Positions 59,362 to 64,000 of a DNA stretch of 64,000 bases are shown piece after piece. The stretch is from Xenophilus azovorans DSM 13620. GTDB lineage: Bacteria; Pseudomonadota; Gammaproteobacteria; Burkholderiales; Burkholderiaceae_C. A program made the position numbers and the translations under genes. The stretch's first letter is position 1, and every line of letters starts with the position of its first letter. The notes below the pieces were generated by a model. That model was not told where the DNA came from and ran no database searches. It saw only the letters and a list, made by a program, of their open reading frames with translations. The stretch spans positions 186,001-250,000 of the forward strand of contig NZ_JQKD01000004.1 of the NCBI RefSeq assembly GCF_000745855.1, written 5' to 3'.

Positions 59362-60591
59362 TCAATCGAACAACAGCCGCGTCGGATGCGCCAGCGCATC
59401 AACGATCGCGGCCAGCAATGCGGCACCGCCGACGCCGTCCAGCACCCGATGGTCCACGGAGAGCGTGAGCGCGACCTCGCGCCGCAGCACCGGCGCGCCC
59501 TGCGCGTCGGGGCGGAACAGCTCGCGCACCGCGCCCACGCCGAGGATCATGGACTGGCCCGGCACGATGATCGAGGCCATCGCCGCCAGCCCGTGCATGC
59601 CGGCGTTGGACACCGTGATCGCGCCGCCGGCCATCTCGTCGGCCGCCAGCCGCCCAGCGCGTGCGCGCTCCACCAGCGCGTTGGCCTGCCGCGCGAGCGC
59701 ACCCAGGCCCACGCGGCCGACGTTGCGCACCATCGGCACGACGAGACCGCGCTCGGTGTTCACCGCGATGCCGACGTCGGGCGCATCGAGCAGCAACGCG
59801 CCCTGCTCGCACCACACGCGGTTCAGGTCCGGATGTGCGACGAGCGCGCGGCCGACCGCGGCGACGATGAAGTGGTTGAGCGTGAGGCGCGGCTCGGCTT
59901 GCGGATCCTTCAGCCGCGCATACAGCTCGAGCAGCGCCGAGACCTCGGCCTCGCGCACGAGGTAGAAGTGCGGCACCTGCTGCTTGGCGGCCACCATGCG
60001 CGAGGCGATGGTGTGCTGCGGCGCGGTGAACGGCAGCACGCGGCCGCCGGGGGCGGGCGCCGCGACCACAGGCGCCGCCGCGGGCAACCCGGCGGCAGCC
60101 GCCGCCTCGACATCGCGGCCGCGCACGCGCCCGCGCGGGCCGGAGCCGGCGACGCGCGACAGATCGATGCCCTGTCGCTTGGCCAGCTGGCGCGCCCACG
60201 GCGTGACGGGTCGGCGCTCGGCGACGGACGCAGTGACCGCGGCAGCGGCACCCGCAGGCGTGCCGGCCCGCGCCGGGCCGGGCGGCGGTGTGGCCGGTGC
60301 TTCCGCCGCCTGCGCCGTCCGCTGCGGCTCGGCCGCCGCAGCGCCGCCGTCGAGCCCATCGTCCCAGTGCCCGACCACGTCGCCGACGGCCACCGTCTGC
60401 CCCACGGCGACCAGTGGCGCGCCCATCACGCCGTCGTGCTCGGCGGCGATCTCGCTCGCGGCCTTGTCGTTCTCGACCAGGAAGACGCATTCGCCCGCCT
60501 TGAAGCGCGCGCCGGGCGGCACCGTCCACTCGGCCAGCACGCCCTCGGTCATCGTCAGGCCCAGCTTGGGCATCAGCCAGGAGTGGCGCAC
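59362..60591 (-). CDS. 2-oxoacid dehydrogenase E2 (dihydrolipoamide acyltransferase)
   Basis: 409 residues in three parts. Lipoyl domain 1-80 with LVENDKAASEIAAEHDG (Lys 43 lipoylated); after a Pro/Ala-rich linker a peripheral subunit-binding domain RRPVTPWARQLAKRQGIDLS to GRVRGRDVEAA (about 145-180); then the acyltransferase core ending LSVDHRVLDGVGGAALLAAI with the catalytic His 381 and Asp 385. It transfers the acyl group from lipoamide to CoA. E1 alpha and beta genes are upstream in the same unit; a lipoamide dehydrogenase gene is not in the window. Acetoin- or branched-chain-type substrate cannot be told apart. Confidence 0.93.
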   Translation of the reverse strand: MRHSWLMPKLGLTMTEGVLAEWTVPPGARFKAGECVFLVENDKAASEIAAEHDGVMGAPLVAVGQTVAVGDVVGHWDDGLDGGAAAAEPQRTAQAAEAPATPPPGPARAGTPAGAAAAVTASVAERRPVTPWARQLAKRQGIDLSRVAGSGPRGRVRGRDVEAAAAAGLPAAAPVVAAPAPGGRVLPFTAPQHTIASRMVAAKQQVPHFYLVREAEVSALLELYARLKDPQAEPRLTLNHFIVAAVGRALVAHPDLNRVWCEQGALLLDAPDVGIAVNTERGLVVPMVRNVGRVGLGALARQANALVERARAGRLAADEMAGGAITVSNAGMHGLAAMASIIVPGQSMILGVGAVRELFRPDAQGAPVLRREVALTLSVDHRVLDGVGGAALLAAIVDALAHPTRLLFD

Positions 60592-60595
60592 GCGC

Positions 60596-61375
60596 TCAGG
60601 CCCCGGTGAAGTTCGCCTTGCGCTTCTCGAGGAACGCGCGGCAGCCCTCGTGCGCGTCGCGGCTGTCGAGCACTAGGCCGATCATCGCCTGCTCGTGCGC
60701 CAGCGCCTGCGGCAGCGGCATCTCGAGGCCGTCGCGCAGCGTGCGCTTGAGCAGCTTGAGCACCAGCGGCGACTTCTCGGCGATGCGCTGTGCCAGCGCC
60801 AGCGTCTCGGCGAGCAGCTTCTCGCGCGGCACGGCGCGGTTGACGAGGCCGAGCGTCACCGCCTCGGCGGCGGTGATCTGGTCGCCGGTGAACATCAGCT
60901 CCTTCGCGCGGCACAGCGGGATCTGCCGGATCAGCCGCTGCGTGCCGCCGGCGCCGGGGAACAGGCCGAGCGTGATCTCGGGCAGGCCGAGCCTGGCCTC
61001 CTCGGCGACGAGGCGGATGTCGAGCCCGAGCAGCAGTTCGGTGCCGCCGCCCAGCGCCCAGCCGTTGATCGCGCCGAGCGTCGGCTTGTCGCAGCGCTCG
61101 AAGCGGGCGATCAGGCGGTGGATGACTTCCGCGAACTGCTGGTAGTGAACGAGGCCCTGGCGGCTGTCGAGGTCGGCGATGTCGCCGCCGGCGATGAAGG
61201 CGCGCTCGCCGGCGCCGGTGACGACGATCGCGCGCACCGCGTCGTCGGCCTCGAAGGCGGCGAGCTCGGTGTCGAGCTCGTGCATCGTCGCCACGTCGAG
61301 CGCGTTCAGCGTCTTCGGGCGGTTGATCGTCAGCAGGCCCACCGGGCCGTGCTTCTCGCTCAGGATATTGGACAT
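60596..61375 (-). CDS. Enoyl-CoA hydratase, both catalytic Glu present
   Basis: 259 residues. GERAFIAGGDIADLDSRQGL, GWALGGGTELLLGLDIRLVA and GLPEITLGLFPGAGGTQRLI include the oxyanion hole and both Glu, followed by the normal GGTQRL helix, so it is a canonical enoyl-CoA hydratase. A second classical one is encoded at 52730. Inserted between E1 beta and E2 genes, 8 and 4 bases from its neighbours, it ties beta-oxidation to the dehydrogenase complex. Start is the only ATG before the fold. Confidence 0.92.
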   Translation of the reverse strand: MSNILSEKHGPVGLLTINRPKTLNALDVATMHELDTELAAFEADDAVRAIVVTGAGERAFIAGGDIADLDSRQGLVHYQQFAEVIHRLIARFERCDKPTLGAINGWALGGGTELLLGLDIRLVAEEARLGLPEITLGLFPGAGGTQRLIRQIPLCRAKELMFTGDQITAAEAVTLGLVNRAVPREKLLAETLALAQRIAEKSPLVLKLLKRTLRDGLEMPLPQALAHEQAMIGLVLDSRDAHEGCRAFLEKRKANFTGA

Positions 61376-61383
61376 GGAAGGGA

Positions 61384-62397
61384 TCACTCCAGGGTGCGCC
61401 GCAGTGCGGCGACGATGCCGGCGGCGCCGACGTTGTAGCCCTGCTCGAGGGACTTGGCGAAAGGCACCGGCATGAAGGGCGCGCCGACGCGCACCACCGG
61501 CGCGTCGAGATCGTCGAAGCCCTCGTCGGCCATCGTCGCGGCGATCTCGGCGCCGACGCCGAAGGCCTGCACCGCCTCGTGAACGACCACCGCGCGATGG
61601 GTGCGCGCCAGCGAGCCGAGCACGGTGGCGCGGTCCCACGGCTGCAGGCTGCGCAGGTCGATCACCTCGACCTCCACGCCTTCGGCGGCGAGCTGGCGCG
61701 CGGCCTCCAGCGACGCGGCCACGGTGGCGCCGTAGGTCACCACGGTGGCGTCGCGCCCGGGGCGCACGATGCGCACGATGCGCGCGGTGCCGAGCGTGGC
61801 GACGGCCGCGCGGTCCACCGGGCCCTTGCTGCCGTACAGCCCCTTGTGCTCGACGAAGACTACCGGGTCGGGGTCGCGGATCGCGGTACGCAGCAGCGCA
61901 TAAGCATCTCCCGGATTCGAAGGGCAGACCACCTTCAGCCCCGGCACGTGGGCGAGCCAAGCCTCGAGGCACTGCGAGTGCTGCGGCCCGGCATTCAGGC
62001 CGCCGCCGTGCGGCGTGCGCAGCACCATCGGCACGCTGCACTGGCCGCCGAACATGAAGCGCGCCTTCGCCGCCTGGTTGACGAGCGCGTCCATCGCCAG
62101 CGTCACGAAGTCCATGAACATGATCTCGACCACCGGCCGCAGGCCCGACAGCGCGGCGCCCACCGCGGCCGAGACGATCGAGGCCTCGGAGATCGGCGTG
62201 TCGATCACGCGCTGGGGGCCGTAGGCTTCGAGCAAGCCGCGCGTGGCCTTGAACGAGCCGCCAGGCGCGCCGATGTCCTCGCCCATCACGACCACGCTCG
62301 GGTCGTCGGCCATCGCATCGTGCAGCGCCTGCGCGACCGCGGCCATGGTCTTCATCTCGCCAGCCGGCGCCACCGGAGTCTCAGCCACCGCGTTCAT
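61384..62397 (-). CDS. 2-oxoacid dehydrogenase E1 beta subunit
   Basis: 337 residues. VVVMGEDIGAPGGSFKATRG, DTPISEASIVSAAVGAALSG (the TPP-binding Glu), EIMFMDFVTLAMDALVNQAA and GLNAGPQHSQCLEAWLAHVP are family-defining. With E1 alpha it binds TPP and decarboxylates a 2-oxoacid. Its ATG overlaps the E1 alpha stop (ATGA). Sequence fits the pyruvate/acetoin/branched-chain group. Confidence 0.94.
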   Translation of the reverse strand: MNAVAETPVAPAGEMKTMAAVAQALHDAMADDPSVVVMGEDIGAPGGSFKATRGLLEAYGPQRVIDTPISEASIVSAAVGAALSGLRPVVEIMFMDFVTLAMDALVNQAAKARFMFGGQCSVPMVLRTPHGGGLNAGPQHSQCLEAWLAHVPGLKVVCPSNPGDAYALLRTAIRDPDPVVFVEHKGLYGSKGPVDRAAVATLGTARIVRIVRPGRDATVVTYGATVAASLEAARQLAAEGVEVEVIDLRSLQPWDRATVLGSLARTHRAVVVHEAVQAFGVGAEIAATMADEGFDDLDAPVVRVGAPFMPVPFAKSLEQGYNVGAAGIVAALRRTLE

Positions 62398-63359
62398 CGT
62401 GCCTCCACGGCGGTGTAGACGCCGGCCAGCGCCGGCGCGAAGGTCGGCGCCGCGTCGGCCCGGGCCGCGGCGATGGCGACCTCGATGCGGGCGGCGATCT
62501 CGCGCCCGGCGTCTTCGAGCGCCGCCTCGTCCACGCCGGCTGCAAGCAGCGTGGCGCGCGCGCGTTCGAGCGGGTCGCCCTTGGCGCCGGGGTCCGGCTC
62601 GGCAGGGCTGCGGTACTTCTGCGGATCGCCCTCGAAGTGGCCGCGCACGCGGTGCGTCATGCACTCGAGCACGCGCGGCCCGGCACCGCCACGGATCGCG
62701 GCCACCGCGCGCGCGGCAGCGTCGGCCGCCGCGAGCGCGTCGTTGCCGTCGACCTTCTCGTGCGCGATGCCGAACGCCGCCGCCAGCCCCTCGAGCCGCG
62801 CGGCGAACTGGCGCGCGGTGGGCGAGAACTCGCTCCAGCCGTTGTTCTCGCACACGAGCAACAGCGGCGCCTTCCACAGCGCGGCCATGTTGAGCGTCTC
62901 GTGTAGCACGCCTTCGGCCATAGCGCCGTCTCCGAAGAAGCTCACCGCGAGGCCGCCGGTGCCGCGCACCGACTGCGCGATGGCGCTGCCGAGCGCGATC
63001 GGGATGCCCGCGCCGACGATGCCGTTGGCGCCGAGGATGCCCAGGCTGGTGTCGGCCACGTGCATCGAGCCGCCGCGGCCGCCGCAGATGCCGCCGGCAC
63101 GGCCCATCACCTCCTTGAAGAAGGCGTCGAGCCCGAGCCCGCGGGCGAGCACGTGGCCGTGGCCGCGGTGCGTGGTGGCCAGCGTGTCGGCCGGGCCGAG
63201 CGCGGAGGCCACGCCCGCGGCGATGGCTTCCTGGCCGATGCTCAGGTGGATGAAGCCCGGCACCTCGCCGTCGGCGAACAGCCGCGTGAGCGCGGACTCG
63301 GCCTGGCGCACGAGCTGCATCGTGCGGTACAGCGCCAGCAGGCGGGCGGTGTCAGCCAC
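62394..63359 (-). CDS. 2-oxoacid dehydrogenase E1 alpha subunit
   Basis: 321 residues from a GTG start overlapping the upstream crotonase by 8 bases. The TPP motif GDGAMAEG ... ENN is at residues 143-173; GICGGRGGSMHVADTSLGIL and GANGIVGAGIPIALGSAIA precede it and resemble acetoin dehydrogenase E1 alpha as well as pyruvate dehydrogenase. THRGHGHVLARG is the acetoin-type loop. Start region RLLALYRTMQLVRQAESALT is normal. The partner is encoded directly downstream. Confidence 0.93.
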   Translation of the reverse strand: MADTARLLALYRTMQLVRQAESALTRLFADGEVPGFIHLSIGQEAIAAGVASALGPADTLATTHRGHGHVLARGLGLDAFFKEVMGRAGGICGGRGGSMHVADTSLGILGANGIVGAGIPIALGSAIAQSVRGTGGLAVSFFGDGAMAEGVLHETLNMAALWKAPLLLVCENNGWSEFSPTARQFAARLEGLAAAFGIAHEKVDGNDALAAADAAARAVAAIRGGAGPRVLECMTHRVRGHFEGDPQKYRSPAEPDPGAKGDPLERARATLLAAGVDEAALEDAGREIAARIEVAIAAARADAAPTFAPALAGVYTAVEAR

Positions 63360-64000
63360 GGCCGGGCACGCGCTTGGGCGGCCACTCGAACGCGCGCGGC
63401 TGCTTGTTCAGGAAGCGCGCGACGGCGTTCTGGTGGTACTCGGTCTTCATCACCATCGCCTGGGCCGCGGCTTCCAGCTCGGCCAGGGTGTCCTGGTCGA
63501 GGTTGAACGAGCGGTTCAGGATGTTCTTCGAGATGCCGATGGCCTGCGTGGCGGCGCCGTGGAAGCGCGCGGCCATCGCGAGCGCCTCGTAGAGCAACTG
63601 CTCCTCGGGCACGATCTCGTAGACGAGCCGAGCGAGCGCGCCTCCTCGGCATCGACCTCGCGCGCCGAGAACACGAGTTCCTTCGCGCGCTGCAGCCCGA
63701 CGATGCGCGGAAGGAGGAAGAAAGCGCCCAGGTCCGGCACGAGCCCGACGCGCGTGAACACCGCGCAGAAGCGCGCGCTCGGCGCCGCGAGAACGAAGTC
63801 GCTCGCCAGCGCGAGGATGAAGCCGGCGCCGAACGCCGGCCCGTGCACGGCGGCGATGACCGGCTTCTCGAGGTTGGCCAGCTCGCGGAACCAGACGTGC
63901 AGCCGGCGGATGCGGTCGCGGTCGGCGAACACCGGGCGCGTCTCGGACGACAGCGACTTCAGGTCGCCGCCGGCACAGAAGGCCTTGCCCGACCCGGCGA
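63352..64000 (-). pseudogene. Enoyl-CoA hydratase/isomerase family gene, 5' end outside window, apparent frameshift
   Basis: Reading from the window edge: GKAFCAGGDLKSLSSETRPV, GPAFGAGFILALASDFVLAA, VGLVPDLGAFFLLPRIVGLQ, then AREVDAEEARSLG. Near 63636 a single base seems missing; shifting frame restores LVYEIVPEEQLLYEALAMAA through to the stop at 63352. The hydratase Glu positions hold Ile and Thr, but Asp is present in VPDLGAFFL, as in isomerase-type crotonases. Either a real frameshift that inactivates the gene or a sequencing error in a GC run; the intact sequence on both sides makes a recent event or an error more likely. It is upstream of, and overlaps, the E1 alpha gene. Confidence 0.75.

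Overview
The window is about 64 kb of very GC-rich, densely packed bacterial DNA: 61 apparently intact or window-truncated protein genes, one pseudogene and one frameshifted gene, with no RNA genes, insertion sequences or CRISPR arrays seen. Orphan Bug-type (tripartite tricarboxylate transporter) binding proteins, a Liv-type ABC transporter with an acyl-CoA synthetase gene inside its operon, and the overall gene families point to a betaproteobacterium of the order Burkholderiales. This assignment is inference from gene content.

Almost every gene acts on acyl-CoA thioesters. There are 9 acyl-CoA dehydrogenases, 7 crotonase-fold proteins, 4 family III CoA-transferases (one with alpha-methylacyl-CoA racemase motifs), 5 MaoC-type hydratase subunits, 5 intact short-chain dehydrogenases (SDRs; three resemble trans-2-enoyl-CoA reductase), 4 hotdog thioesterases, 3 acyl-CoA synthetases, 2 thiolase-like proteins with DUF35 partners, 2 nitronate-monooxygenase-like flavoproteins, an ETF:ubiquinone oxidoreductase and part of a 2-oxoacid dehydrogenase complex.

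Layout. 1-2.7 kb (+): end of a dehydrogenase, a second degenerate dehydrogenase and a CoA-transferase. 2.8-3.6 kb (-): a crotonase. 3.7-8.3 kb (+): two Bug binding proteins, two thioesterases, a CoA-transferase. 8.3-27.6 kb (-): a long run containing a metallo-beta-lactamase-fold hydrolase, synthetase, dehydrogenases, SDRs, MaoC and thioesterases, then a leucine/terpenoid-type block (dehydrogenase, biotin carboxylase, methylglutaconyl-CoA-hydratase-like crotonase, carboxyltransferase, MFS transporter, HMG-CoA-lyase-like protein) and a crotonase/dehydrogenase pair. 27.8-33.7 kb (+): TetR regulator, MaoC, ETF:ubiquinone oxidoreductase, two reductases, CoA-transferase. 33.8-34.9 kb (-): racemase. 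35.2-39.0 kb (+): MaoC, two dehydrogenases, flavin oxidoreductase. 39.0-39.4 kb: a long regulatory intergenic region. 39.4-47.6 kb (+): ABC uptake operon. 47.6-53.5 kb (-): two thiolase/DUF35 pairs flanking a split MaoC pair, plus a flavin oxidoreductase and a crotonase. 53.7-54.2 kb (-): decayed halohydrin-dehalogenase-like pseudogene. 54.2-55.8 kb (-): tannase-family lipoprotein. 55.8-64 kb (-): SDR, synthetase, dehydrogenase, E2, crotonase, E1 beta, E1 alpha and a frameshifted crotonase.

Taken together this looks like a catabolic supercluster for uptake, CoA activation and beta-oxidation of methyl-branched (isoprenoid, terpenoid, steroid-side-chain or alicyclic) carboxylic acids. The racemase, the carboxylase/lyase branch and the cysteine-less thiolase (aldolase-type) modules all favour branched substrates; the actual substrate cannot be read from sequence. 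A TetR-type regulator in the middle and five copies of a 14-bp dyad (CTAAC..GTTCG type) in front of separate transcription units suggest one shared regulon.
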